A DNA stretch of 64,000 bases from an uncultured Clostridiaceae bacterium (lineage in GTDB: Bacteria > Bacillota > Clostridia > Clostridiales > Clostridiaceae): contig CAMJGD010000002.1 in NCBI GenBank assembly GCA_946405135.1, positions 1 to 64,000 of the forward strand. The letters are read 5' to 3'. Numbering within the stretch: the stretch's first letter is position 1; each line of letters starts with the position of its first letter. Shown here in pieces: positions 8,078 to 17,674 of the stretch. The translations under genes were made by a program, and so were the position numbers. A model generated the notes under the pieces. That model ran no database searches, was not told the origin of the DNA, and saw nothing but the letters and a program-made list of their open reading frames with translations.

Positions 8078-9852
8078 AATTGAATCACATCCTCACAGGT
8101 TATTGCATTTTCAAATAAATGCTTGGACATACGATTAGAAGCTGTGGTATAAAAACTATTACTACTGAAAAGTTCCCTTGGTGTATCCTCTGAAATCACA
8201 GTTCCATCAAATAGCATAGCGCATCTATCAAAATACTGGGCACAAAATTCTATGTCGTGAGTAACCATAATTATAGTAACTCTTTTTTTTTGGAGGTTTT
8301 TAAATATTTTAGCTAAAACTTTCTTATAAAAAGGATCTAACCCCTTTGTAGGCTCGTCCAATAATAATATCTTAGGATTTAATAATAAAATTTTACCTAA
8401 AGCAAGTCTTTGCTGCTCTCCTCCGCTCAAATCATAAGGATGTAAATCACCTAAATTAGATAAACCCAAAAGCTCTAACATTTCTTTAGCCCTACTAATC
8501 TTTTCATCATCTGTAGATTTTGTATTCTCCACCATATCCAATAAATCTTCAAAAGCACTGGCCTCTGTAAATAATGATTTAGGATCTTGAGGTAACATGC
8601 ATAAGTTTTCTGTAAACAGTTCTTTGTACTTATATTTTTTTATATCTTTACCATTTATTTTTATTTTACCTCTATAAGGTTTGTTTGTACCTGTGATAAT
8701 CTTTAAAAGTGTACTCTTACCTACTCCATTTCCCCCTATTATTGCAAATAATTCCCCCTTATTTATAGTTAATGATAAATCTCTTATAACATCATTACCA
8801 TCTTTGCTATATCTAAACCAGGAATCTTTTATTTGTATAATAGGTTCTTTTTCAGGAGAGCTATTTGTGCAATTAATTCTTTGAATACTTGGTTTATTTC
8901 CTAATAAATTTGTAAGCCATGATTTTCCGTCCCTTACTGTTATAGGACAATTATCTTCCAGGTTTACCGCTGAGTTCACCACTGAGTTCATCCCAGACCT
9001 TCCCTTAGAACTCATTTCAAAATTCTCATAGGCACTGATTTCAGTATTTTTCGTAGCACTCACCTCAACACTGGCCACAGAATTCACTGCAGAATAAATC
9101 TTCATAGCCGTTGGAAGCCCATCATACATAGGATGTTTCTTACCTTTTGAGCTTAAAAAATTTCCTACTTCCAATGCAGTACCATAGGCTTGAGCCTCTC
9201 CATTTTCCATTACAAGAACTTTATCAGCTATTGGAAAAACTTCTTCCAATCTATGCTCTGATAATATAATAGTTGTACCTAATTCTAGATTTATCTTTCT
9301 TAAAGTTGATATAAACTCTGCAGATGCTATTGGATCCAGTTGAGAAGTAGGCTCGTCCAATATCAATACCTTAGGTTGCATAGCCATAACTGAGGCAAGG
9401 TTTAATATTTGTTTTTGACCACCGGATAATTCAAAAACTTTTTTCCTAAACCAAGTTTGTATACCGAAGAAACTTGCCATTTCCGCAACTCTCCTCCTAA
9501 TGAAGCTATTCTTCATTCCCAAACTTTCCAACCCAAAGGCAAGCTCATGCCATACCTTATCAGTGACAATTTGTTTCTCTGGACTTTGATGAACAAATCC
9601 AATTTCTGATGCACTAACAAAAGGGCTTAGGCTTTCTATGGATGTACCATTATAAAGTACCTCTCCAGATACATCTCCATCTGGTGCTAATTCTTGCTTC
9701 ATCTGACGAAGAAAAGTGCTCTTACCACAACCTGACTTACCACAAATTAAAATAAACTCTGATGGATATATCGTAATGTTTAAATTCTTAAGTGCTTTTT
9801 TTTCACATCCTGGATATGTAAAACTCATATCCTTGAACTCAATGATTTCCAT
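8041..9852 (-). CDS. ECF transporter ATPase, two ABC domains fused (A-A')
   Basis: A 603-residue fusion of two ABC ATPases. Domain 1 has Walker A GKSGCGKST, signature LSGGQKQ and Walker B LILDEPTSQ; domain 2 (from about residue 338) has GGNGVGKST, LSGGEQQ and LLLDEPTKG. They correspond to EcfA and EcfA', which pair to drive the ECF module. The roughly 90-residue linker (about 245-335) contains a Ser/Val/Asn-rich stretch with repeated SAVNSV-like units. The start ATG follows GGAGG and overlaps the T-subunit gene by 28 bases. Products energise uptake through the S and T subunits encoded on either side. Confidence 0.92.
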   Translation of the reverse strand: MEIIEFKDMSFTYPGCEKKALKNLNITIYPSEFILICGKSGCGKSTFLRQMKQELAPDGDVSGEVLYNGTSIESLSPFVSASEIGFVHQSPEKQIVTDKVWHELAFGLESLGMKNSFIRRRVAEMASFFGIQTWFRKKVFELSGGQKQILNLASVMAMQPKVLILDEPTSQLDPIASAEFISTLRKINLELGTTIILSEHRLEEVFPIADKVLVMENGEAQAYGTALEVGNFLSSKGKKHPMYDGLPTAMKIYSAVNSVASVEVSATKNTEISAYENFEMSSKGRSGMNSVVNSAVNLEDNCPITVRDGKSWLTNLLGNKPSIQRINCTNSSPEKEPIIQIKDSWFRYSKDGNDVIRDLSLTINKGELFAIIGGNGVGKSTLLKIITGTNKPYRGKIKINGKDIKKYKYKELFTENLCMLPQDPKSLFTEASAFEDLLDMVENTKSTDDEKISRAKEMLELLGLSNLGDLHPYDLSGGEQQRLALGKILLLNPKILLLDEPTKGLDPFYKKVLAKIFKNLQKKRVTIIMVTHDIEFCAQYFDRCAMLFDGTVISEDTPRELFSSNSFYTTASNRMSKHLFENAITCEDVIQLCRENMIQNVMS

Positions 9853-10712
9853 TTATATTCCTCCAATAGGTCAATTATTACAGGTATCATAAGTAAAATA
9901 AAATATGCTAAATATACCAATACAGACATTGCTGTTATATTATCAATAACAATAGCCGGATAATATAGTATATTATTCATATCAAAATAGCAGCCCAATG
10001 CAACCACAAATGATAGAGCAGCTATAGCAGTTAAAGTAATGGCATCTCTCCTGTCAAAACGATATATACTAAAACTTGAGCGATGAGGAAGTCCATAGCC
10101 TCTAGCTCTCATAGAATCTGATGTTTCAATAGAGTTTTCCATGGACCATGTTATAAGTATAGAAAATTCCCTCATAAAATGCTTAGCTCTTTTAAGCACC
10201 CCACCATGAGAAAAATCTCTTCCAATATTTCTTTGCCCTGCTGAAATCTCCTTAAATTGCTCCTTAAATAAGGGTATAAATCTAAAGGTCATTGATAAAA
10301 CTAAAGAAAGTGAAGGAAGCACTCTTCCAAAAAGATATATAATCTTATCCGAGGTCATTATATGGTTAACAGATTTAAACCACATTATAGCACTCATCAT
10401 CATAATTCCTGAAGCTATACCATATACTATTGCCTCCAAAGTTATGGCATTATCATTTAAATAAAAAAGTACAGTGACTCCTTTATGAACAAATAAAGGA
10501 TTTATTATGGTCATAAGTATTAGTATAGGTATTAAAAACTTTAGATTAGCTTTTAATGATGATACTCCATTTAGAACAATAGAATAGACAAAAGAAGCTA
10601 ACAATGTGATTATAAGGAATATGGGGTGCATTGAAAAAACTGTAAACATAATCACTGCTAAAAAGTAAGAAAAATTTACAATGGGATGATATGTCTTAAA
10701 TCCTGTTTCCAT
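9825..10712 (-). CDS. ECF transporter T component
   Basis: A 295-residue CbiQ/EcfT family membrane protein with about six membrane segments and the ATPase-coupling helix carrying the Ala-Arg-Gly motif (SMRARGYG near residue 201). It links the ATPases to the S subunit in ECF transporters. AGGAGG precedes the ATG by 8 bases. It lies 14 bases after the DUF4430 gene and overlaps the ATPase gene, in a single cobalamin-riboswitch operon. Confidence 0.92.
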   Translation of the reverse strand: METGFKTYHPIVNFSYFLAVIMFTVFSMHPIFLIITLLASFVYSIVLNGVSSLKANLKFLIPILILMTIINPLFVHKGVTVLFYLNDNAITLEAIVYGIASGIMMMSAIMWFKSVNHIMTSDKIIYLFGRVLPSLSLVLSMTFRFIPLFKEQFKEISAGQRNIGRDFSHGGVLKRAKHFMREFSILITWSMENSIETSDSMRARGYGLPHRSSFSIYRFDRRDAITLTAIAALSFVVALGCYFDMNNILYYPAIVIDNITAMSVLVYLAYFILLMIPVIIDLLEEYKWKSLSSRI

Positions 10713-10726
10713 ATTCCAAGCCTCCT

Positions 10727-12190
10727 TTATTTATTATTATATTTATAATAATCCTGGTCTCCCACATCTTTACCTAGATCGCAGGTATAATTCCAAGATA
10801 TGTAATCATTTTCTTTAACAAAATATCGACTACAGCCATAATTAGGGAACCAACCGTTTACCTTATACATCCATCCGCTCAGTTCTCCTCCATCAAATTC
10901 ATATAGATGGTTTATTCCTTCCACATATGCTCCACTATATAATGGGTCATTTCTAAATTCCATTTGAATTCCTTTGCTTCTAGTGACACGCTTTAGCACA
11001 TCAAATACATTTTCTTTATCTTTTATCTTAACTTTTGTCGGTGGTAAAATCACTCCATCCCTTGGAACGTAAGAAGCTTTTCCTTTGGGAAGCCTGTCCA
11101 TATTGTCCAGAAGTGTATTGCAACGAATTTCTATAGTACAATATTTCTCTTTAGTTTCTCCTGAATTTGTAGAATTATTTTGAGATTTTCCAACATTTGA
11201 TTTTGAATTAGTGGTATTTCCCTTATTAGTACTTGTTTTATCACTATTTGCTCTGTTTTTATTATCATTTACTGCATTTTTCCCTGTATTATTTTTGTCT
11301 TTGGCAATATCTGAAGTACTAGATTTATCTTTTTCATCCTTAGAAACTTCATCTTTATCCTCAGTCACTTCTTTTTTATCTTTAGATGATTCATCCTTAT
11401 TTTCATTGCCAGGTTTTACTTCATTGACGTGTAATTTTGCTACTTCTATCTTTACATTGGATATTATCCAATCTCCACCTTCATCAATACTAAATGTAGC
11501 TGCCTCATCTTTAAACTGTATTTCAGATTTATAAATTAAATGATTAGAAACTTCATTATATTTATATATGTATTTCCCTTCCTTAGATGGATTATAAAGT
11601 TTCACCTTCGCCTCTAAGGGCAATTTATTATTGTGACGGAAGGATAGTATGGACACTTTCATTTTATTGTCCTTAGCAACTTCCTTGATAAGTTCTTCAT
11701 ATACTGTATCTGTTTCTATGTCCAAATTTATTGGCTCTATTTTCTTAATGTTACCGCCTAATATATTCCACTCTACTTTTTTATTATCTCCTAAATTAAT
11801 TTCCTTACTAAAAAGTTTATTTTCCTTTTTTAATTCTTCTACCTTTTCATTGGATAGACAATTTTTATTAGATGAGGATTTGAATTTTTTAATATCTTTT
11901 TTAATTTTTTTATATTGTTCTCTCTGCTCATCAATATCTGGTGCTTCTTCTTCAATTAAAGATTCAGCCTCTGCAATGCTATTTTTCATCTTAATAATAG
12001 TATTGTTTGAGTAGTCACCTTTATCATTTCCTAACTTAGCCTTTTCCAATAGTTCATTTGCTACTTTTACCTGTTTAGAAATGGCTTTATTGTAATCTGA
12101 TGGTTCCACAGATAGCTTATAGAGCCCACCTATTACAAAAAAGGCCAATATACTAATCAGTATTATCTTTCTTGTTCTTTTTCTTTTCAT
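10727..12190 (-). CDS. Membrane-anchored DUF4430 (transcobalamin C-terminal-like) protein
   Basis: A 487-residue extracytoplasmic protein. An N-terminal signal-anchor helix (about 10-28) is followed by a helical FIVAR-like segment (about 35-85), a mixed domain (about 130-250), a very charged Lys/Asp/Ser/Asn linker (about 255-345) and a C-terminal DUF4430 domain (about 346-487) with GWMYKVNGWFPNYGCSRYF. DUF4430 is related to the C-terminal domain of transcobalamin/intrinsic factor, and bacterial examples commonly sit by cobalamin ECF genes. The start is set at ATG 12190, seven bases after GAGGGG; an ATG five codons earlier overlaps that motif. It is probably a corrinoid-binding protein held at the outer membrane face that passes substrate to the ECF S subunit. 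Confidence 0.85.
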   Translation of the reverse strand: MKRKRTRKIILISILAFFVIGGLYKLSVEPSDYNKAISKQVKVANELLEKAKLGNDKGDYSNNTIIKMKNSIAEAESLIEEEAPDIDEQREQYKKIKKDIKKFKSSSNKNCLSNEKVEELKKENKLFSKEINLGDNKKVEWNILGGNIKKIEPINLDIETDTVYEELIKEVAKDNKMKVSILSFRHNNKLPLEAKVKLYNPSKEGKYIYKYNEVSNHLIYKSEIQFKDEAATFSIDEGGDWIISNVKIEVAKLHVNEVKPGNENKDESSKDKKEVTEDKDEVSKDEKDKSSTSDIAKDKNNTGKNAVNDNKNRANSDKTSTNKGNTTNSKSNVGKSQNNSTNSGETKEKYCTIEIRCNTLLDNMDRLPKGKASYVPRDGVILPPTKVKIKDKENVFDVLKRVTRSKGIQMEFRNDPLYSGAYVEGINHLYEFDGGELSGWMYKVNGWFPNYGCSRYFVKENDYISWNYTCDLGKDVGDQDYYKYNNK

Positions 12191-12215
12191 AATCAAACCC
12201 CTCATAAATTATTTA

Positions 12216-12315
12216 GGGAGCTATTGTACTAAGAATAAATACTATAATATATTGTGCTAATTTTAAATTTGTAAGACAATATATTGTATGTGAATCTCTT
12301 AATGCAACAGCCCCA
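12216..12315. repeat. 94-bp near-palindromic element, copy A
   Basis: The core 12219-12312 folds on itself almost end to end: the arm from AGCTATTGTACTAAG pairs with the one ending CTTAATGCAACAGCC, and ACAATATATTGT-like blocks face each other around a short centre. It occupies the gap between the LPxTG and DUF4430 genes. A second copy of the same 94-base length, about four-fifths identical when inverted, lies at 52084-52177. Confidence 0.75.
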
Positions 12316-12337
12316 CTGTTTAATTATTGTTCTTTAA

Positions 12338-15007
12338 TTATTGCTCTCTAATGCTGCTTTTCTTATCATACGCAAATAAAACTATTCCCATTAAAATTAA
12401 AACTCCAGCAATAGCTACATAGTTTATTGAACCAGTTTTAGGTAATGTAGAACTAGTAGCTTTATATTCACCGTTATTTTGTTTATCAGAACCTGCATTG
12501 TTATTACCATTATTGTTGTCTTTAATTGAATTCTTGTCTGATAATTTTTCTTTATTAATCTTTTCTACATCTTCTGATATTTTAGCGATAATTTCATAAT
12601 TTTCAACATATTTTTTCTCTGATTCTGGTATAGATTTATAATGATTTTCTATCTCATTTATAATATCTTTTATCTCATATACATTATCATTATTTACAGT
12701 AACCTTCTTGTCTCCATCCATTAATTTTTCATTAATTAATGCATTTATATAGTCAATTTTAGCTGGAATAAAATATTGCTCATAACTAGTAATAGTAGCT
12801 AAATCTTCTGGAGTAAGTCCTTTAATGGCTTTATCAACATTATCTATTAATGACTTACTATCAGCAGTAATTGTTGTATCAACCAATGTAGTTTTAATAA
12901 GCTCATCCACTTTTTGTATTTGATCTAATACTTCTTTTAGTCTTTTTTCTGCTTTTTCTAACTTTGGAAGATTTGTTACTAGTTTTTTAGCTCCATCACT
13001 TAATTCATCATATCTAGTTCTTGTAGATTCTATTAAAGTCCTATCTACAGATGTAATTTTGTCCACTGATAGTATCTTATCTATTGCTTCCACAACTCCT
13101 TTTGCAGAAACATTATCTTGTAATTCTTCTACTTTTGCAATGACCTTAAGTAGCTTGTTTGAATTTATAACTTTAGCTTTTTCTTTATCTGATAACTTAT
13201 CATAAGATGCTTTTAAAGCTGATACTCTGCCCTGAATATCTAATGTTATATTTTCTAATACTGGCAATGAATTAATACCTTTTATTAAATATTCTACTGG
13301 ATCAACATTTTTTAATATTTCTTGTAGTTTTTCAAAATTAGTAACCTTAGCTTTCTCTTCATCATTTAAAGCCTCATAACGTTCAAATATACGTTTAATT
13401 TCAAAGCTATTATAATATGGAGAATCTGAAAGCTCTGGTAATCTTCCAATTTGATTTACTATATCATTAGCACCTATACTTGTATTATTTTTGTTTCCAT
13501 AGCTATAAAGTATTCTAGCATCATTATAGAAAATCATATCTCCATTAGGGGAAATGGCCATACTTTGTGATGCATACTGTCTTTCTCCTATATTTGTAAC
13601 CTTTTCAAATTTAGGTTTGGTTTGACCTATGCTATCTCTTACAATGTACATTATAGAAGTATCACTTTCTTTATCTGGTGCATAAGGAACAATATAAATA
13701 TATACTTCTTGATTATTTTCCTTTGTAGCATAGGCTGTAGTTAATATAGGAGTACCTTTGGTAATAATCTCATCTATTCTGTAGATTTCTTCCATAGTAT
13801 TTACATCTATTACATGGAATGGTTCATTACTTCCCATGGTATGTCCACCACCACCAAGATAAAGTCTATCATTATAGATAACTGGACTTGATTGAGTTCC
13901 ACCACCATCAACATCAGAAATGTATGCTTTCATGCTATCTTTATTAAAAGAACCATCACTATTAATCTCGTATGAACGTACTACAGCTCCTAGGCTTCCC
14001 GCACCACTAGCAGAAATGTATATACGATTATTCTTTGGATAATATACAATAGTAGATGAAACTACTTCTTTATTGGGTAGAATCATGGAATCAATTATTT
14101 TTCCTGTTTTTGCATCGACGGATCTTACTACACTGCCTTCTCTTCTAATCTTACCTTGGTCTGCAAATATAACTGCTCCATTTACAAAAGCAGGTCCTGC
14201 ATTGGTTCCAAATCCTAGCATTGTATTTGTTTCTATAGTCCATGCTGGCTCTACTATCTCATCTGGTTTTGAAGTGTCTACATCTGTAGTTTTAAAAGCT
14301 GCATATTTCCCATTACGATCTCTTGGTCCAGTATACACATAACCATCATTATAAAATACCTGTGCTTGAATTTGTGCACCATCTGCTATTGAGCCTGTAA
14401 CAAATAATTGTTCTAAAGTATCTGCATTATATGCAATTAAATATGTTTTTCCTGGCACTCCATTTTTTTGTGCCATATATCTAGGAACAAAAATCTTACC
14501 ATCTCCATAAGCCAAGTTTATAAAAAATGCGGCATCTCCCGGAGCTGGTGCAGTTTTTACTACTTTTCCAGTTCTAGTCTCAAATTTAATAAGCTTTTCA
14601 TTTACATAGCAATAAGTATAATCCCCTACTATAATAGGTGTACCTGGTGTAGTTGCCCAGTCCGCATCAAATTTAGACTCAGTATATTTCCACTTTAACT
14701 CCATTTCTTCACCAGTTCTTGGGGTTTTTGCATCAGATACTCCTTGAAGTTGTAAATTACCCATAAACTGTGGCCAATTTAAAGTGGTAGCAGCTTCTAT
14801 TGGTCCATCTGCCTTTTTGTCTTCTGCTAGTTTTTCTGAATTTTTAACTTCAGATTCAAGCCTAGCTAATGCATTGTCAACTTTTGGTTGTTTTTCCTCT
14901 CCCGTTTTTTGAGTTTCTGCAAATGCACTGGTAGAATTTGTAAATACCATAGCTATAATAATCGCCACGGTTAAAAATCGCTTAAATATTTCTAACTTTT
15001 TCTTCAT
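12338..15007 (-). CDS. LPxTG-anchored surface protein with PQQ/YVTN-like beta-propeller
   Basis: An 889-residue secreted protein. It has a signal peptide (cleavage after AFA, about residue 30), a large beta-rich region (about 73-520) with blades of the PQQ/YVTN propeller type (it opens LNWPQFMGN and each blade alternates strand and DG/NG turns), then three or more alpha-helical repeats (about 525-840) sharing YxxLxxxEKxxVxN, and a sortase signal LPKTG followed by a membrane helix and a basic tail. It is the first gene after the cobalamin riboswitch, so a cell-wall corrinoid-capture role is likely. Bacteroidetes use the beta-propeller BtuG for B12 capture, an analogy only. The start ATG follows GAAAGGTG. 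Confidence 0.85.
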   Translation of the reverse strand: MKKKLEIFKRFLTVAIIIAMVFTNSTSAFAETQKTGEEKQPKVDNALARLESEVKNSEKLAEDKKADGPIEAATTLNWPQFMGNLQLQGVSDAKTPRTGEEMELKWKYTESKFDADWATTPGTPIIVGDYTYCYVNEKLIKFETRTGKVVKTAPAPGDAAFFINLAYGDGKIFVPRYMAQKNGVPGKTYLIAYNADTLEQLFVTGSIADGAQIQAQVFYNDGYVYTGPRDRNGKYAAFKTTDVDTSKPDEIVEPAWTIETNTMLGFGTNAGPAFVNGAVIFADQGKIRREGSVVRSVDAKTGKIIDSMILPNKEVVSSTIVYYPKNNRIYISASGAGSLGAVVRSYEINSDGSFNKDSMKAYISDVDGGGTQSSPVIYNDRLYLGGGGHTMGSNEPFHVIDVNTMEEIYRIDEIITKGTPILTTAYATKENNQEVYIYIVPYAPDKESDTSIMYIVRDSIGQTKPKFEKVTNIGERQYASQSMAISPNGDMIFYNDARILYSYGNKNNTSIGANDIVNQIGRLPELSDSPYYNSFEIKRIFERYEALNDEEKAKVTNFEKLQEILKNVDPVEYLIKGINSLPVLENITLDIQGRVSALKASYDKLSDKEKAKVINSNKLLKVIAKVEELQDNVSAKGVVEAIDKILSVDKITSVDRTLIESTRTRYDELSDGAKKLVTNLPKLEKAEKRLKEVLDQIQKVDELIKTTLVDTTITADSKSLIDNVDKAIKGLTPEDLATITSYEQYFIPAKIDYINALINEKLMDGDKKVTVNNDNVYEIKDIINEIENHYKSIPESEKKYVENYEIIAKISEDVEKINKEKLSDKNSIKDNNNGNNNAGSDKQNNGEYKATSSTLPKTGSINYVAIAGVLILMGIVLFAYDKKSSIREQ

Positions 15008-15130
15008 TTTTTACACACCTTTCAATTTATCCGATGGCTACTACCGTAATACTTCCATCCCAAAATATGTTCATGTTTAAATATAAAAATAGCAATTTAA
15101 ATTTATGGTTATATAACTTAAAAAATGACA

Positions 15131-15161
15131 TAAAAAAATCTTTTAACACGGGGTTAAAAGA
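15131..15161 (-). terminator. Intrinsic terminator downstream of cobalamin riboswitch
   Basis: On the minus strand TCTTTTAAC and GTTAAAAGA form a 9-bp stem around a 5-base loop, followed by seven T residues. It lies between the riboswitch and the LPxTG gene, and the 16-codon leader ORF ends inside it. It is probably the expression platform or part of it. Confidence 0.85.
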
Positions 15162-15193
15162 CTATAAATAAAAAATTCCAAAATATCTTTCAT
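15143..15193 (-). CDS. 16-codon leader ORF between riboswitch and terminator
   Basis: ATG at 15193 is preceded by a run of six G residues at an ideal distance of 8 bases. The product would be MKDILEFFIYSLLTPC. Its last five codons and stop lie within the terminator stem-loop at 15131-15161, so a translating ribosome would block the hairpin. It could be a regulatory leader peptide that couples translation to read-through. It is too short to assign by homology. Confidence 0.55.
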   Translation of the reverse strand: MKDILEFFIYSLLTPC

Positions 15194-15233
15194 ACTTAAC
15201 ACCCCCCTATTAATCGTAGAGACATTGGTGAAA

Positions 15234-15433
15234 GATATAGGCAGATTTCCTGACTTAAGGATCATTATTTAAGAATGCCTTCCCAGTTACCCAGTGACAT
15301 AATTATTCTTAAATTCCTCTATTACAGTGGCGGAACCGTTCAGGATTTTAACCTGATTCCCTTTTAATCCATTCCTGAAATAACTAACTTCTTAATAACT
15401 CTTATTAAACTAATCTTCAGCAATGAAACCTAT
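15234..15433 (-). promoter_or_regulatory. Cobalamin (adenosylcobalamin) riboswitch
   Basis: On the minus strand the B12 box reads AGTCAGGAAATCTGCCTA (15239-15256), preceded by GTCACTGGGTAACTGGGAAG, CCGCCACTG and GGGAATCAGGT, in the order and spacing of the cobalamin riboswitch family. A P1 pairing of TATAGG (near 15430) with CCTATA (near 15238) closes the element. It precedes the operon for the propeller protein, DUF4430 protein and ECF transporter, and would shut it off when B12 is plentiful. Confidence 0.95.
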
Positions 15434-15473
15434 ACTTTATTATTAAATTGTTAGTATCATACATATAATACAA

Positions 15474-15501
15474 TCTTATGTAAGATACAAGATTATCTTA
15501 C
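15474..15501. promoter_or_regulatory. Overlapping palindromes upstream of the cobalamin riboswitch
   Basis: ATCTTA-TG-TAAGAT (15474-15487) overlaps GTAAGATA-6-TATCTTAC (15480-15501). Four related half-sites in 28 bases suggest a transcription-factor operator near the promoter of the B12 operon. No cognate regulator can be named. Confidence 0.4.
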
Positions 15502-15633
15502 CTCCATGGGGTAAAATTGTCAACATACAGAAAGGATTAAAGGGGAAAAATCAGGAAATTTAGCTAAAATACTTGAAAAAAGTGTATTAATAGAGATTAG
15601 AAAAGAGATTATTAGGACTAAAGAAAAATTTTT

Positions 15634-15785
15634 TTACTCTGAACCTGGAAGAAACTCTGAAAAGATTTTTCCCCAGGTTTCGCCTATACAATCTTTATTT
15701 TCCCCAATACATTCAAATACAGCCCATAATGTAGGTTTTACCTGCCATATGATATATCCACCCGGTAGATTATCACCACTAATTT
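15634..15785 (-). pseudogene. Fragment of a GyrI/AraC-type effector-binding domain
   Basis: About 48 codons without a start read GGYIIWQVKPTLWAVFECIG and end IFSEFLPGSE followed by a stop at 15634. This matches the C-terminal end of GyrI-like effector-binding domains (pattern WAVF..G, then W..IF.E.LP). The N-terminal part and any HTH are gone. Confidence 0.55.
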
Positions 15786-16150
15786 AAATTATATTGTTTT
15801 GTGACAAATTTTTTAATTCTAAATCAGGCACATTAAGGGCTTTTAGTAGCAATTCTTCACCTTTAGAAAAATCAAGTTTTATCCCTGATTTAAGCCAATA
15901 TCAATCAGACCATACTATCCAACCCCAGCCCCATCTTGGATTTTCTGATAAATATTTTTCAAATAACTCCTCACCTTTTTTGATATTTCCTAAACAAAAA
16001 TAGGTTTCTGCTATTGTAGCTTTTAATGTCTTTTTTTCAGCAGTTATTTCATCTAACTCTTCTGTTTATTAGCGCTTGGTATAAAAAACATCATTAATAA
16101 AACAGTCTTCACCTAATTCAGCTTTGACGTATTTAGAGATTATTAAATAC
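15786..16150 (-). pseudogene. Decayed SEC-C/TPR-type protein gene
   Basis: Two minus-strand frames carry pieces of one protein: KAELGEDCFINDVFY near 16130-16090, then IAETYFCLGNIKKGEELFEK near 16025-15960 and GWGWIVWSD followed by a stop and YWLKSG. The TGA stands where such proteins have Cys (WSDCYW as I recall). With at least one frameshift and one nonsense codon it is non-functional. The family (SEC-C motif/TPR-like) is from memory of similar sequences. Confidence 0.5.
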
Positions 16151-16223
16151 TGCTATTTAATAACTTCTCACCTATGCTTACTATGCATCATTACTATAAT
16201 TCTTAAATAAAGTATTCATTAAA

Positions 16224-17674
16224 CTGACCTACGGACAGTAAAAAGGATAGGTTAACCAAGGTTTAAATTGCCAACAAAAAAGTATAGAAAAAAACATAGC
16301 CAAGTCTCAAAATATAAGTTGAATCTTCACAAACAACTTATAAAAGGAGAAATTGACTATGCTAAATAATCAAGACTATATTACAACAGAATTAGAAAAA
16401 ATACTATATGAAATTTTACCCATAACAAGCAAGAGATTAAAAAATCTAGTTTATATAATCATAGGAATAATATTATCGAAATCAGTTGTAATCTCAGATA
16501 TATCTGAGAAACTAAAGGATGATTTCACAGATGCCACTGAAGAAAGTAAGATAAAGAGGATATATAGATTCTTTAAAGCTTCAACAATAAATTCAGATTA
16601 TGTATATAGTTTTTTCATAGAAGAAGTTATAAAAAAAATATGTTAAAAGAAATAACAATAGAAAAGTAATTATAATATTTGACCATACAACACTGGATGA
16701 TAGATTCGTAATATTAAAATTTTCACTAAAAGTAGGAAAAAGAGCAATCCCATTATGGTATAAAATATTTGAGTATAAGGAAAAAGGCAATAAAAGTTTT
16801 AAGTATGTAAAGCAAGGAATAGCTGAACTTAAAGAGGTTTTTACATCCTATGATTATGAAGTTATATTATTGGCAGATAGAGGTTTTAAAAGCATAGACT
16901 TATTTAAATTCATAGATGAACTTGGGTGAAAGTATTGTATACGATGTACAAATGATGTTCTCATAAAAATAGAGGGTAAAGAAAAAATCAAGTACCTGAG
17001 AGATATAACCTCAATAAAGAAAGGTGTAAAAAAATTTAATGGAGTTTTATTAAGTGTTGCAAGTTATAAATGTAATCTTGCAGTTTGCAAAGCAGAAGAT
17101 TCAGAAGATACCTGGTATCTAATAACCAATATGGATAGTAGAAATTCTGCTCAAGAATATAAGAAAAGCTTTATCATAGAAGAAATGTTTAGGCATTTAA
17201 AATCAAATGGATTTGATATGGACGGTACATGGACAGAAGTAGTGTATTTTAAAAACTTGGATCTATGCTTAAGTATAGCCTACACATGGATGATAATATT
17301 AGGGGCAGATTGTTCTAAAAATAAGAAAAGCAAAATTATAGGAGCTAAAAAAAATTAAAGAACAAAATGGTTAGAATATACAGCTTATTTAGTTGTGGCA
17401 TGAATTGGTTTAATAGATGCTATGACTCTTCTGTTGAAAAGTACAAGCTTAAATTTGATTTTGTACTTTATGATATATAATATAATCAGTTGGTAAAAAA
17501 ACCTCTCATTTCTAAGGGATGAGTATGCCCATCTTTATTTCATTAAATTTCATATTTATATATAAATATAATTTTAAGGTTAATATTTCATCAATTTACA
17601 TTGTAATTATAATGAAATATATAGATTATTTTCTAGACAAGCATACTTAGTCCAAATAACTGTCCATAAGTCAG
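16224..17674 (+). mobile_element. Degenerate IS4-family insertion sequence
   Basis: The ends are inverted: CTGACCTACGGACAGTAA at 16224 and CTGACTTATGGACAGTTA read inward from 17674, 14 or more of 18 matching. The 1,451-bp length fits IS4-family elements. The transposase between them is broken by a frameshift and stops, so the element cannot move unaided. I see no clear target duplication. Outside the ends, AAGTATTCATTA (16210-16221) is repeated inverted at 17724-17735. Confidence 0.75.
16359..17480 (+). pseudogene. IS4-family transposase, interrupted
   Basis: The reading frame starts MLNNQDYITT at 16359 and is broken near 16635 in an A-rich run (stop at 16644). It resumes in another frame with KVIIIFDHTTLDD, carrying the first catalytic Asp, and later LADRGF with the second Asp. 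A TGA at about 16927 replaces the Trp expected in LGWKYCIRC. The last segment has the Glu of the YREK-like signature (YKK...EE......K), with Ser in place of Arg. Further stops occur at 17356 and after. It is a dead DDE transposase of the IS4 family. Confidence 0.8.
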
